From Pelobates cultripes (Eukaryota; Chordata; Amphibia; Anura; Pelobatidae): a DNA stretch of 64,000 nt. Positions within the stretch are counted from its first letter, which is position 1; the number at the start of each line of letters is the position of its first letter. Position numbers and translations under genes: made by a program. Positions 42,877 to 56,400 of the stretch are shown in pieces. The DNA lies in assembly GCA_933207985.1 (NCBI GenBank), contig OW240916.1, positions 79,920,710-79,984,709 of the forward strand. The letters are read 5' to 3'. The notes under the pieces are model-generated. The model saw only the letters and a list, made by a program, of their open reading frames with translations, was not told where the DNA came from and made no database searches.

Positions 42877-45800
42877 GAGAATGATGAGGAACAAAAAGAT
42901 GTGTTGTTTGTCTTAACCTTAGATCATTCGTTGTTGATATACTTGCATATCAAGAAGTAAACGCCTAAAGTGCCATCAATTTGGCATCAGGTGTTCTCCT
43001 GATTTTTAACCAAAACAGCATGGCTAGTTGTACTCCCCCACATTGCCTGGTAGATGGTCCAGTCCACAATTTATTCCAAGGAAGACTGACAGTTTTTGGG
43101 TCATGAAGCAGCTGTTGAAGTCAAGCGGCTCCCACCCTCCTCTGGAATAAGAAATGAATCCATTTTAAAGTAAATAACTAGAGCTTTGAGTTTACATGGA
43201 GAAGAGAAATGTATTCTTTCAAAATAGAAACAAACAGCAAACTTAACCCAGAACGTTTCATAAACCAGCAGATTTCACCACATATTAAATATTTTGTCTA
43301 ATAAATTTGTGGTTTTATATCTCCCTGTTGTTTCCTGCTACACAACGACTGACACACAATAGTACTGTTATTTTTTTTCTTTTCTACAGCCCCTTTCGTA
43401 TATCTTGTGTTATGCTTAGGCTGTCTCAAAAAATAGAGTGACATCTTGTTTACTATAAATTATGAAAAAATAAGCAACTTATGCATTATGAATTCTTATT
43501 AAATATGTTTATTTATCAAATATTGTAACAAGAAATATAAATGTGACCTGTTTATATAAAAAAATAATGTTGGTTCTTCCGAACCAGTTCTGCATTTTTA
43601 TTTTTTGAGGTCGGCAGAAATTAGTTAATGGCATTGTTCGGCTTTGATGAATTCCGATATTGAAAAAAATTCGGGTAGACTATTAGGACAATCAGAACAG
43701 CTGAATAAATGCCAATGACATACAAAAACAGCTACAATATTGCCTGGCTTAATGGCTACTCAATATCAGATATTTTTTCAATGCCAAAATTAGAAGATTA
43801 TATCCAGATTAAAAAAAAAAAATAGGAAGTGAGAGAACTTACTTTTAGAATGATTGTAATTGTTTTCTTTTTGCTATCCTGTATTAATTAAAAATGGGGA
43901 GCAGGAGTAATTTTAAGTTGAAAAAGGTGTATTTATCAAAAAATGAAAGGAAAGAGTAAATTGGCATTTGACCCACCCCTTCCACCTTGACATGAACAAA
44001 GCTCTCCCACACATTCAGTTTCAGTCACTGTCCTTCAGCTTGGTTTTTTAAAAAAAAAACACAAAAAAAAAAACCAGTGCCCTATCACCATTACTCTACT
44101 TCATCTGCGAAGGGAGCAGGCACCGCAAGGCTCAGGCGAGGCAAATCCACTACAAGTAAAATTTTACTTTCGTCTCCTTCACAAACATCCATGGCTTAAA
44201 TGGACACGCTAAACATCAAAAGAACTTTAGATCAAGTAAGTGGTTTTAGCATATACAATCTGCCCCTGAAGTCTCACAGCTCACTTATTTGTCATTTAGG
44301 TGTTAAATAAATTGTATTTCTGTTTATGCAGCCCACCTCCCTTGTTTGTGACTCACACAGCCTACATGAAGAATGTGTTTCATTTTCAACCACAGTGTGC
44401 TTATATTAGATTTTTTTTTTTTGCTCATCCCCTGCTTTGTTAATTGAACTTGAATCACACATAGGAGACCTCTGCAGGCTGTTAACAGAGCAGGAGATAT
44501 GAAAATTCTAAATTAAACAGAATGTGCAATAAAGGAAGTTTAAAATGTAGTTTCTTTACAGGAAGTCTGTAGGGACATGTGTAGGCCACATGCAGGGAAG
44601 ATGTGATTAAGACTGCATAAACAAAGTGATTTAACTCCTAAATGGCAGATAATTGAGCAGCTAGATTTCATAGGTGTGAGCTAGACACAAATCCACTCCA
44701 TTAAAAATAAAATAAAATAGTGATGGGCAATTCAAGACCCATTCAACCCTTCCACCCTGGGAAGACAAACTTTCCCCCATAGTCTGTAGGGTCAGTGACC
44801 ATCCTTCAGTGTGGGAAAAAAAACAGTAATCTATTATCTTCTCCCAACTGCATCTGCAAAGTGAGCAGGTACCACAAAATTTAGTTAAGCAGGGCAAAAC
44901 CACTCCAATGAAAGGCACTGAAAAAGAGGGAGCAGCAGGAGTAATTTTATATTTTTCAATGCTGTTGGTGTCCTATTATTGTCCAATACTCATTACTCTG
45001 TGAGGAGTCAAAGGAGTGTTGGGAAAAAAGCCTATGAATTGCAAAATTCTTTCTACCATACTTGAGGTGGAGTTCCATCATGTGCTGACATCCTTTAATA
45101 TATGTTTTGTGGGAATCCCTCTTTTCTCTTGTTCCTGCCTCAATAGGTAGCTTTACTGCAGTGGAAATGCCCAGCAATTCTCCTGCAACACTCGAGTATG
45201 GTTTCAATAACCACACCCAGGCATAGTGGACTGCCAGCACTGTGCAGTCAAGGAAAGAAAACCATGCAGGCAATAGGAGCACTCCAAAAATCCGAACAAT
45301 CAGATGAGTACATTTGTTAGCCTTCTGTTTTGACAAGGCCCTGGAATGAATTCCAACAAAATGTTCAGAAGTGGGCTGGTGGACACTTCCTTTGGATGAT
45401 GAGTAGCCCAACTGTCCCTGTCCAACCTGTCTTTGTCAACAATTGTACTTTCATCAACATGGACATTGCTCTGGCTAAGGGTGGCAGAAGGGGAACATAT
45501 ATGGCTGCTGCTGTTGTTCCCCCCTTTTTTTTAAACTAGCTGTCATTGTAACCTTATGCTTGTGTTGAGATATTGGTTGCTGCTTGGTGAATCTTATACT
45601 ATTGAAACACTATTGTGTTTGACTACACTGTACACAGTGCACTGCTTTGCGCAGTGCTTTGACAACTGCCCAGAACAAAGTTAAAGAAATAAAAAAGTCT
45701 TTACAAACTCATAATTAATCTTTAATGATACTGTATACTGCCTGCATTCCTAATATTACCACTAGTGCATCCAAACACTGAATATATTACTAAAGTAAGA

Positions 45801-46697
45801 AACTTGCAATTTCCAAAGCACAAGCAGTGACACAGAAGCATATTGAGAAGCAAATAATCCTCCTCTTACTAGAAGTAAAATAAAATATAAATCATAAATC
45901 AGTAAAACAATTCAAAATCTGTGAATTAAATTGGGTGTAAGTGGGACTCGCATTAGCAGCTAGGCAAGAAGAACTTTTTATTTATATTTCATTTATTTGT
46001 CTTATATTTCTTTAAGTATCTGGGTGAAGATGGGTCCAAGTATCTTCGACTGTCTCTGTTGACTGCTGGCAATTTCATTAACATCCCCACTGCCCTAGTT
46101 AGGATGATGGTAGTAGCAGTGAAGGTAGTGTTGGTGGTTCATGGTGACTACATAGCAGAATCAGATAGAGCACACATGGACGAACCTTCAGCCCTAGTAC
46201 TTTCTTGTTCTGCTTCTTCCAACAGTAATACAAACGTATGGAATCTTTTCAGATGTTGCTTCATATGGCACTAGTGAGACGACCCTTAATTTTTCCCCTA
46301 CTCACATCGTTAATGCACAATTTGTATTTTGCCTTCTTTTGGGGCACTCAATGTAAGTGATCAATATTTTTGCTTTGTTAATGCAATACATTAGTTGCCA
46401 CCTTTTTGCCTTGTGTCTGCTGACAATGTAAAGGGATTTGCGCTGGTAGAAGTTGAACCTGTCACAACATTAGCCTGTACACTAGAACTTGATCGATTAT
46501 TGCTAAGGGAAATGTTGATAGGCCAGGTGATTAGGTACAGGTGATTTTGATGGTGGTGGTATTGGTCAAGTAACTCCTAGGCCAGTGTTGAGGGAAACAG
46601 ATCCTCAGCATTAGATTCAGCCCCACTAACACCACCAACCATCTACAGTAGTAATATTTACTTGGTACTCTACGACATAAATCTCCAAGTCTAATAC
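42877..46697. other. Non-coding interval within copy 2
   Basis: Counterpart of 24,681-28,495, including both diverged repeats of about 250 bp (43,883-44,160 and 44,690-44,960). No gene recognised. Confidence 0.4.
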
Positions 46698-47093
46698 TAC
46701 ATAGTAACATTGGTACATAGTTACTTAAGCTGAAAAAAGACCAAATTCCATCAAGTTCAACCCTGATGCCCATTCTTTTATTCTGTTTAACCCACAAGAA
46801 GGCAAAAACAAATGGTAGCCATTTCCAATCATGCCACAATAATAATACAACCTTCTTGACTCCATAACAGAAGTCAGATTTTTCCTTGGATAAGAAATCT
46901 GTTTACACTCATATCAAATATATCCAAATTATCTGTAGAATCTGATAACACAAATGCTTTAGGTGAACAATTTCACATCTTCATTGTTCTAACTGAAGAA
47001 CCCTTTCCTTTGCTGTATGTGAATGTAACACCTTTCTTCCAGTCTCAAAGGGTGACCTCATGTCTGTTGAATATTGTTTCTAATGAACAAGTT
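46698..47093 (-). pseudogene. CR1/L2-like LINE 3' part, interrupted (copy 2)
   Basis: Counterpart of 28,496-28,890. It continues at 49,638-49,841 after the nested insertions. Confidence 0.75.
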
Positions 47094-47338
47094 AGCACAT
47101 ACAGACACATCTCTCTTACCAACCGTGTTCTGTTCTTACGACTCGGTTGTAAAACTAATTGGTCGGTAAGTGAGAATGCGCTACAGAGCATGCTCATCAG
47201 TGCAGGTCTATGTTCAGGGAAATTTCCCCAAAATTTCCCTGAATATAGACAAGCGCAGCAGAGCAGGAAATCCCTCAAATCTATATTCGGGGAACATAAC
47301 ACAGTAGGGTATTATAATACAATTGCACATTGTTGAAT
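47094..47338. mobile_element. Palindrome-rich element, left part (copy 2)
   Basis: Counterpart of 28,891-29,135. Confidence 0.65.
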
Positions 47339-49350
47339 ACCATTCATACCTCTGTTCGTCTAATGTGGCTGCGTGAGCGACCTTTATTCTGAGGTTCTGG
47401 CGTACCGGGTATGGTTCTAGAGTGCAAGGTGCCCACAGCTTAGCTTGTTTCCGTTTAGAGGAGGTATTACTATGGCGTGGATGTCCTTTAGGGGAATAGA
47501 CCTAGAGGGGTGGAAGGGTAGCAAGGGAAGGGTGGGGGGGTATTAGTCCTGCCTGGTTGCGCTTGATTCGGTTTTTGTGGATTCTCCTTTAGTCCTATTT
47601 TTAGATAGTCTACGTAGGGGTGGTTGGCCCCTCGGCTAGGGGGTTTGGGTTAGGTAATCCCTGGGGGGGTGTCTCCAAAACTCAATCCAGAGCTCCCATG
47701 TTTTAAGGTATTTGTACCATCTCCCTAATACTGACCAGTGTATTTCTTCCATTTCTCTCGCCCATTCAACCCGCTGTATCCATTGTTCCCTAGATGGCAC
47801 GCTGGGTTGTCGCCAGTGCATTGGCACGAGTGCGTTGGCTTCCCCAAGTAGTATTTGTTGGAGTTGCTGTTTGTGTGGCTCCTTGAAGGAGCGGGGCCAG
47901 CCCAGTAATACCTGAGATGGGGTCAAACGGGTTCGCAGTGCGAGAATCTCCGCTATATCATCCAATATGTGCTGCCAGTATGTTTTTATGCCCGGGCAAC
48001 TCCACCAGATGTGTTCCATGTCTCCCTGACCCTAAGAACATCTCCAGCATGTGTCACTGATGGAGGGCCAGAATGTGTGGAGTATAGCTGGAGTTCTGTT
48101 GTCAGCGTTTAGCTTAAAATTTGATAGGGCCCCAAAGATTCCAATCTCTGTTTGTATTTGTTAGAGGGTTTTGATTGGATCAGTGATCGTGAAGAGGACA
48201 TCGTCCGCAAATGCAGATTCCTTCGTCTCCCCCCCAGAATACCGGTAACCCCGTATGTTGATGTTATTCCTGATAGCCGTCAGGAAGGGTTCCATAGCCA
48301 GGACAAATAGGAGGGGAGAGAGGGGGCACCCTTGACATGTACCATTGTTTATCTGAAAGGGTGTGGATAAATGGCCGTTGACCCTGACATTGGCGGATGG
48401 TCCCCTGTATAAGGTTTGTATCCAATTCCTTAGTCTTGGACCGGTCCCCAGGACCTCCAGGACCGTGAAGAGATAGGACCAATCCACCCTGTCGAAGGCC
48501 TTTTTGGCGTCTATTGCCATAAGCAGTGTTGGTGTGCCCATTACTGTTGCCCCATGTATGACGTTTAGGATTTTTGTGGTGTTGTCCCTGGCTTCACGTC
48601 CAGGCACAAAGCCGGCCTGATCAGGGTGGATTAGCCCGGTAATAAGGGTTTAAGCCGGTTGGCGATCATTTTCGCCATTAATTTTAGATCCAGGTTTATA
48701 AGTGAGATGGGTCTGTAGCTACCACACTTTGTGGGATCTTTGCCGGGCTTGGGGATAATAGTGATCAATGCGCGTAGCATCGGAGGTGGTAGTGGGCGGT
48801 CCTGGGTCAGGTCATTTAGCGTCTTAAGAAAGTGAGGGATTAGCTCCTGTGCAACTGTTTGGTAGTATCTCGCAGTCAATCCATCCGGGCCTGGGCACTT
48901 GCCTTTTGGTAGAGTCTTAATAGCTAATGATAGTTCCGCTGGGGAGAATGGCTCATCAGGTATGAGTGCTGTGTCTTTGGGGATGGTATATGGAAGGTTT
49001 GAGGTGATATATTCCCTCAGTTGTTGGGTTGTTTACTTGGTGGGTCTAGATTGTTGAGGCCATTGTAAAATGTGCTAAATGCTGATGTCGTCTGTAGTAT
49101 TGCATTGTTTCCCTGTTTTGTCTGTTATTTTGTCGATAAAGGACCTCTGGTGTTTAATTTTTAGGGTTCGGGCCAGTAGTTTCCCGCTTTTATTACCCTG
49201 GGTATAAAAGGAGCCCCTAGTCAGCTGGACCCATCTGTGTGCCTTTAGGGCTAGTAGTGATCGCAGTTCTATTCGGAGGACCGTGTGTTTCTGGAAATTT
49301 TCGGTTGTAGGATCCTGTTTGTGTTGGGATTCAGCGTAGAGTATGGCTGG
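47339..49350 (-). pseudogene. L1-like LINE ORF2 with internal deletion (copy 2)
   Basis: Same element as 29,136-32,574 but 1427 bp shorter. The RT palm (SAFADDVLF, then TAA and FKLNAD) joins directly to RTPAILHTFWPSISDTCWRC, so the thumb and pre-knuckle regions are gone and only one RT segment remains (48,099-48,393). It has the standard DAKKAFDRVDWS where copy 1 has AFNRVDWS. The join is the one found at the downstream edge of the displaced RT segment in copy 1. Confidence 0.85.
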
Positions 49351-49637
49351 TGTGTTTTTCTATGTTCTGGGAAATTTCCCAGAACATAGATTAGGGGGAT
49401 TCCCTGCTCTGGTGCGCTTATTTATGTTCAGGGAAATTTACCCGAACATAGACATACACACCAGAGTAGGGAATCCCTCTAATCTATGTTCATGGAAAAT
49501 TTCCCGAACATAGACCAGCTTTCTAAAATAGGGAATCCCTTGAATCCCCATGCTAGAGAGTTGGTCCTAAGTGTGAGCTGTCGTAAAACAGGTAAGTCGT
49601 AAAGTGAGGACCCCCTGTAGTATTTTGTACTGACAGT
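49351..49637. mobile_element. Palindrome-rich element, right part (copy 2)
   Basis: Counterpart of 32,575-32,861. The perfect 32-nt palindrome is kept (49,359-49,390). One base differs just after it (TTAGGGGGA for TTAGAGGGA). Confidence 0.8.
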
Positions 49638-49841
49638 GTATGTATTTGCATAGAGCAATCATATCCTCTTTGAGGAGCCCTTATTCTAAAGAAAACAAAT
49701 TCTGTTTGTCTAGCCTTTCCTCATAACTAATGTTTTCCATCTATCATACTAGCTTTGTAGCTTGCCTCTGCAATCTTTCTAGTTCTGCAATATCCTTCTT
49801 TAAAACTGGTGCCCAAAATTGCACCGCATATTCAAGGTGGA
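49638..49841 (-). pseudogene. CR1/L2-like LINE continuation (copy 2)
   Basis: Counterpart of 32,862-33,065. Confidence 0.75.
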
Positions 49842-50456
49842 GTCTGCAACGAAAATATACCCCAACACGCAGGATTTAAGCTAAACAAATGTCAGCACAG
49901 AGGGAAGGTACGTCTACCGGACCTTAGAGTGGCCGGACTCGACGTAAAGGAAAGAGATACAGAGTCAGGAGCGATCCGAGGTCAAGGGCACAAAGAGACA
50001 GCGTAAACTTGGACTAGCCGGGGTCTGGTACACAGAAAACAACAAGCCGGCAAACAGAACAGATAAGGATAAAGAGATAACATAGTCAGAAACAAAGCCA
50101 AGGTCAAGTACGAAGGAACACAACTGAACACAACAAGCGCTAAAGGGAACTGAAACAGAAACCACAATAGGGCAAGGAACTAAGGGAAAAAGGTGAGTAT
50201 ATATACCTAAACATCTAATTTGATTGGTCCCTGTCACATCCATGCCCCCAAAAGGTAAGTGTATGGGGAGTGTGGCATGACAGGGACCAATGGGATGCCT
50301 TTTCCAATTTAGGCTCCCACTGTCCCTTTAAGAGCGTGCCCGAGACCCGTGGCACGCTCTTAGAGTTAGACGGGACACGTGTCCGCTTCTCGCGGTCACT
50401 GCCCGCCTTCCTGTTACAGCCGTCGGATGAGCCCGGGCTTCCCGGGCTTACTCAGA
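49842..50456. repeat. Unclassified dispersed repeat (copy 2)
   Basis: Counterpart of 33,066-33,680, with single-base differences (for example AGAGCGTGCCC for AGAGCGCGCCC, a CpG-type change). Confidence 0.5.
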
Positions 50457-52317
50457 ACCATTGAGACTGATCTTCTCAGGTGGGATAAACCTCACTTTCA
50501 CTGGATAGGTAAAGCGAACATTGTCTTGATTAACATACTACCTAGGATCCTCTACCTCCTCAACACCCTACCAATATTCATCCCCAGGTGCTTTTTTTAA
50601 CCAGCTGCAATCCCTTTTTACAAAATTTGTGTGGGCCTCTGGGAGATCAAGAACTGTGTATAACATACTTACTAGCCCTGGTGATGGAGGAGGAGTGGGT
50701 CTCCCCAATATTTTGCATTACTACTATGCAGTGCCAGACTGTGGAATGGACCTCAAACCACAGCCCTAAACAGTGGAAAGCCATAGAACAAATGTCTACA
50801 GGCATAACCCTCCAAGCACTACTGTGGCTAACCCACACTCTAATTATTCAGACCCCCCTTCTCACCTCATCATACTACCCACTTTGCAAAATGGAGGAAG
50901 ATTGCAAGTTACGCAGACTTCTCACCATCCATATAACCCAATTGCCCAGTGTCTCACAACCCCCACTTCCCAGCAGGAGTCAGAAGTGACTCACTTATCT
51001 TTCTAGAACTCAACATATAAACACCCCTTACTCCCCCCCTGACTGATATTTATAAGAACAATGGACTCACGCCCTTAAAAGACCTGGTGGTCCAAGGAAC
51101 CCGAATCTACTGCAGATATTCCAATATCATCAGACCAAACATTTTATCAAAACTTTGAACATTCCAACTGAGCGTATTAAGAATGAAACTGTATTTGAAA
51201 AACTCTGTGCAGGGCAAACACAAGTCACCAGGGTATTATCCAAATTCTACAAAATGCTACAACCCATGGTGTATCCGAAACATCCCCACTTTACATTAGC
51301 CTGGAATACCCATATAACCCCGTTGGTCTCGGAGGCTGACTGGTATAATATTTTCAGAAGAACTTCTACTCACACTGTAGTGTGTCTCTACAGGAAGCTA
51401 ATTACAAAGTGGTTTCACGCTGGTATGTAAAACCAGTAAATGTTCACAGGTATCTTCCATCTGAACCTTCCATGTGTTGGAGATGTAAGATGACAAGAGG
51501 GGATCTTCATCATATCTTGTGGTCATGTGATAAGATCAGGCCCTTATGGAACAGTATCCACAGTCTTCTTAAGGACTAAACTTACTGATGGAAATACAAT
51601 CAATGCTCTTCCATAAGACCGGTATAGCACCAGGCAAATATAAGTACTCTCTACCATTTTTTGTCCTTTCAGTGGCAAAGTTAGTGATCACTAGTCTCTG
51701 GAAATCATCCACTGCACCTACTATCTCAATCCTGATCAAGAAAGTTGAACAACTCATGGCCATTGGAGGAACTACTGTGGGCTTCCCTAGACAAGAGCTC
51801 TAGATACAGGCATATCTGGCAACCATGGAAACTGTTTATGAATAGGACACAAGAAACCATATAGTCTCCGCCCCCCAATAAATCTTATTAAAAGGGGCTA
51901 TCCCAGTCACACCATTATGCAAAGTCGCTGTGGGTGGGTCACACATTACAAAGTTTTAATGACACAGACTTTTTGGTAATTGTCATACGCCTCTTTCTTT
52001 TTCTTCTTCGTGCTCCTTTTTCTATTCCCTCTAATAGTGCTATCTTTCTTTTCCTTTGCTTTATCAAACTAGGACGGTGAATCAGTAAGACCCAAGTATG
52101 AGTTATTTAAAGCCAAATCCCTGTACAAAGAAACTCAAAGTCTCACTATGGAGGCGACATCCTGATTATATACCATCCCTTTCACCATTTGACTCTTGTT
52201 TATGACGATATCTGTGTGCCTATACCCTGGTAACTGAAGGTCCGAGGAATAGTACATGTCTGTTTATATCAATGGAGGAAGAATTTTATGTACTGATACC
52301 AACTTACTAACCCGTCT
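50457..52317 (+). pseudogene. L1-like LINE ORF2 C-terminal half (copy 2)
   Basis: Counterpart of 33,681-35,560, including CWRCKMTRGDLHHILWSCDK (51,382-51,579). It ends at the TCT junction where copy 1 has 255 more bases. A 1-bp deletion near 50,830 shifts one of the already broken frames. Confidence 0.8.
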
Positions 52318-53212
52318 AGGCATTTCTGTTTGCCTGTTTTTATACACTAGAAGTAATCTGAATATTAAACACCTATATATAATTTTGTATAAAATATTTG
52401 GAGATTTATATTTGCATTATATAGCTATGTGATGCAAATCACCATAATGAATAATGAACTATCGGAATACATACATAAAACTATCTATATGTAGTATTCC
52501 TCCAGCTGGATTTAAGGTTTGTTTGTTTTTTGCTCTAATTAAATTCAGTAGATAGTTTTTGCACTCTGCTTGTCAAACACTTTTGCAAGAGAGATATTTT
52601 TCTTCCAGTAGAGAGATAATTATGTATGTTTCTCTCTCAATAAATATGTGGAGTTTTAACTTATCTAATGTATATGCATAGATTTAAAAAAAAAAAAAAA
52701 TGTATGTGTCTCAATAAATTATATATAAATATGTCCTGAAACTTTAAGAAAGTCGTGTCAAATTTCCAGAAACACTTTTTCAATATGAAAACGTGACTCA
52801 AAATGGACCATGGTGTATAAATTATCAAAATTATTCACATTCATTAAATCTGTCAACAATATTTTACCTAACAATATATTCAGGGGTTTTGAGTTGCAAG
52901 GTGACTCAATTAAGTGGTTTTTAAAGAGTAATAGTTAGTGAATCTGATTTATGTCATCACAACAAACTGTTCACTTTTAGAAATCCACGAGCCGCAGTCA
53001 TCCACAAATTTTAGGATCTTTCATGCTAAAATTCGCAGTATTATAGTTGACAAGACCTCTTATGTTATTTTAATTAATAATTGATGCCATGATATAAAGG
53101 CTACAGGTATACCACATATTACCAAGGCCTATACCATTTACTAAAATGTCTACTTCATTCAGTATGGGGTTGACAAACTTTGTATTACTACGTGTGTAGT
53201 AATTTTATCACA

Positions 53213-53339
53213 TGACAGGAGGCTTCGTATTTTGCATAATCTTTCTTTACTATCTCCATAGCAGCAAAGAAAAGAGTGACAAAACTTTTAACCAATCACA
53301 ACGTAGAATAGGGTATAAGAGGTGTGACATCATTTCCTC
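53213..53339. repeat. DIRS 3 left inverted terminal repeat
   Basis: ATGACAGGAGGCTTCGTATT, CATAGCAGCAAAGAAAAGAG, AATAGGGTATAAGAGGTGTG. Reverse-complement partner at 57199-57330 with few differences (CTTCG against CGAG; ACATCATTTCC against ACATCATTTGC plus a 6-bp insert). Confidence 0.9.
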
Positions 53340-53418
53340 TCTCTTTGCTGCTCCATCACAAAGGTGTTTCTGTTTCCTAGGGAACACCAACATAGCCCTC
53401 TCTTCGGAGAGGCGCTGA

Positions 53419-56400
53419 GCAGCACTTTACCGTATCGACGAAAAACTGGTCGAACTGGGGGACAAGGAATTAGGACCCTTAGCACAGGGTAAATTATTTG
53501 GAGAGGACTTCCTTAAGGAATTAAATAAAAGGGTCAACATATTCACGTCCCTTAACAAGGCACAAACTTCAATGCGGAAAGTCTTCCGCGGTTCTCACAC
53601 CCGTGGTGTTTTTGGAAGGGCTGGACGGCAGAGGGGCCGTGCCGCCAGCCGTTTTTGGCCATCCGGCCCCCGTACAACAAGGACTCAGCAAATGTTCTAC
53701 CCAGACTCATCTAGTGAACATAGATTCCACCAATTCAGGGGATCTGATCGTGGCCGAGGCAGCCGAGGACGCTCACGAGCAAGATTCTCCAACGGTAAGT
53801 CGGAATCTTACTCTTCCTCTAACCCCCTGTCATATCGCAGGTCGTGTTTCTCTTTTTTTCCAGAACTGGAAAGAACTATCTTCAGACGCGTGGATAATCC
53901 AAACGGTGCAGGGCTATTGAATAGAGTTCGACTCGACCACGCTCCAGCTGGCCCCTCCACGTCCGATCCAGACTACACGGGCAGACGCCCGCCTCATAGA
54001 CGCGGAACTCCGAGAACTTCGCTCCAAGGGTGCCATCCAACCGGCTCCGGATGCCACTGGTTTCTACAGCAATATCTTCCTGGTCAGGAAGAAAACCGGC
54101 AAATTTCGCCACGTTATCAATCTCAGGGAGCTCAATTCTCACGTGGTATACCGACATTTCAAAATGGAAGGTATACATCTTCTCCGGGACTTGCTTCGAC
54201 GCGACGACTGGTTCACTCGTCTGGACCTCAAAGACGCGTACCTTACCATTCCGGTACACAGAAACAGCCGTCCCTACCTCCGCTTCTTCTGGCACGGGAT
54301 CCCCTGGCAGTTCACCTGTCTCCCGTTTGGCCTCAGCTCGGCCCCGTGGTGCTTTACCAAGATTATGAAGCCGGTAGTGGCGAAAATCAGATCCCAAGGC
54401 ATAAGATGCATCATCTACCTCGACGATATCCTGATCTTCGACGAGGATGCAGAGACTCTGCGGAGACACACGGAATACACACTACACCTTTTGGACTCTC
54501 TGGGTTTCGTCGTCAACCGTCCCAAGTCCGCATTGACCCTGGCTCAATCAGTTCAATTCCTCGGATTCGTAATAGACTCCACATCATGCACTCTCCACCT
54601 CCCGGCTACCAAAATTACGTCAATCCGCAGGGAGATCCGGAAAGTCCTTCGTCTGACTACTATACCCCTACGATTACTGGCACGGATCGTAGGCCTTCTC
54701 TCCGCATCCATCCAGGCCATTTTTCCCGGGCCCCTGCACTACAGGGCCATGCAACGCCTCAAGGCAAGTTTCCTTCGCAGACAACCGACATACGACCAAC
54801 CGGTTCCTATGTCGGTCGAAGTTCGGGAAGAACTACACTGGTGGCTGAACTGCATGCAGGCTTGGAATGGCAGGGCCATATTCGGGAACCAGCCAGACTT
54901 CGTGCTGGAATCGGATGCCAGTCGTTAAGGCTGGGGAGCAACAGACGGAACCACGTCCACAGGAGGAGTCTGGACTTCCGAAGAGCTCTCGATGCACATA
55001 AATTGCCTGGAACTCTTGGCCGGGTCCTTCGCCATTCGCAGCCTGGCAAAGGATCGATCCAACTGCTGCATCCTACTCCGCATGGACAACGTCTCAGCGG
55101 TCAGTTACATCAACCGCCTTGGAGGCACTCGTTCTTGAACACTGGCGGATCTCACGAAAGAGATCTTAGACTACTGCCTACCACGCAACATCACCTTGCT
55201 GGCAGAGCACTTACCAGGGGACTCCAATACGACGGCGGATTGGTACTCACGCCACTGGCGGGACGCCAGCAATTGGCAGCTAGACCCTCATATTTTCGCG
55301 CTACTGGATGTACAGAGGGGACCTCTCTACATAGACCTTTTTGCGTCCCGCAACAATCGACAGACAGAGGTTTTCTTCAGCTGGCTCCCAGACCCGGAGA
55401 GCCTCGCAACGGACGCTTTTTTCCAACAATGGCCAGGGGACGGTGCCTACGCATTCCCTCCTTTCGCAATGATAATGGACCTTCTGGAACTTTCAATCAA
55501 CGATCCCCTCCACCTACCAGATGCCCCAACCATCCTCAGGAACCCATTGGGCCTACCTCACCCACTAGTCCTGCAGGAACGCTTTCCCCTTGTGGCCTGG
55601 ACTCTTTCCGGGGCTCCTGGAGAACCGAAGAATTATCGCAGGAAACTAAGGACCTACTATGGGATTCATGGGCACCAGGAACTAGGAGGTGCTACTTATC
55701 AGCATGGCACTCCTGGACAAGTTGGTGTGTGGGACGGGACCTCAATCCCTTTACTGCACCTACTCACTCCATCATGAATTTCCTGACTTCACTTTTCACT
55801 GCCGGAAAATCATACCGTTCCATCAACGTGGTACGGTCAGCCATCTCAGCGGCTCATACTCCGACACAGGGGACTCCTGTTGGTAAGGACCCGCTCATCT
55901 GCAGACTTCTCCGCGGCATGCGCCTACGGCGCCCCCCGGAACCTAAATATTCTAGACTTTGGGACGTTGGTGTGGTCCTTCAATTCTTACGAAATTGGCC
56001 TCCCAACGAGAAACTATCACTCCGCCAGCTTACCGCAAAATTCACCCTCCTGCTCTGTCTGGTTTCCTTTCGACGGGTAGCGGACGTACGCGCCTTTGAC
56101 GCCAACGCGTTTACCTTCTGTCCGGCGGGTGTCACCTTTCGGATCTCACGTCGCACTAAGTCCAACTCTCACTCGGTTTTCTACCCTTTCTTCCCTTCTG
56201 ACCCTCAACTCTGCGTGGTCTCAACCCTCCGTCAATACGTGGAAGCCACCGCGACGTTGCGGCAGCCTTCCACTCATCAGCTTCTCATCTCTTACGTCCG
56301 CCCTTATGGTCCGGTTTCGGTTACTACACTGGCCAGATGGGTTAGATGGCTACTATCCCTTGCCAGTATTGACCAAACTTTTGGAGCACACTCCGTTCGT

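Larger units (their letters stand above)
41684..54374. repeat. Duplicated block, copy 2
   Basis: Starts directly after the N gap at the base equivalent to 23,488 and follows copy 1 to 54,374, where copy 1 breaks at the LTR junction. It lacks the 1427-bp and 255-bp segments of copy 1. Small differences include TTGTTGATAT for TGGTTGATAT near 42,930 and a 4-bp insertion ATCA near 45,299. Confidence 0.95.

Noticed and set aside
53882..54469. 195-codon minus-strand frame opposite the DIRS RT (and 37362-37877 in copy 1)
   Set aside because: Antisense shadow of two overlapping coding phases in GC-rich sequence; no domain.
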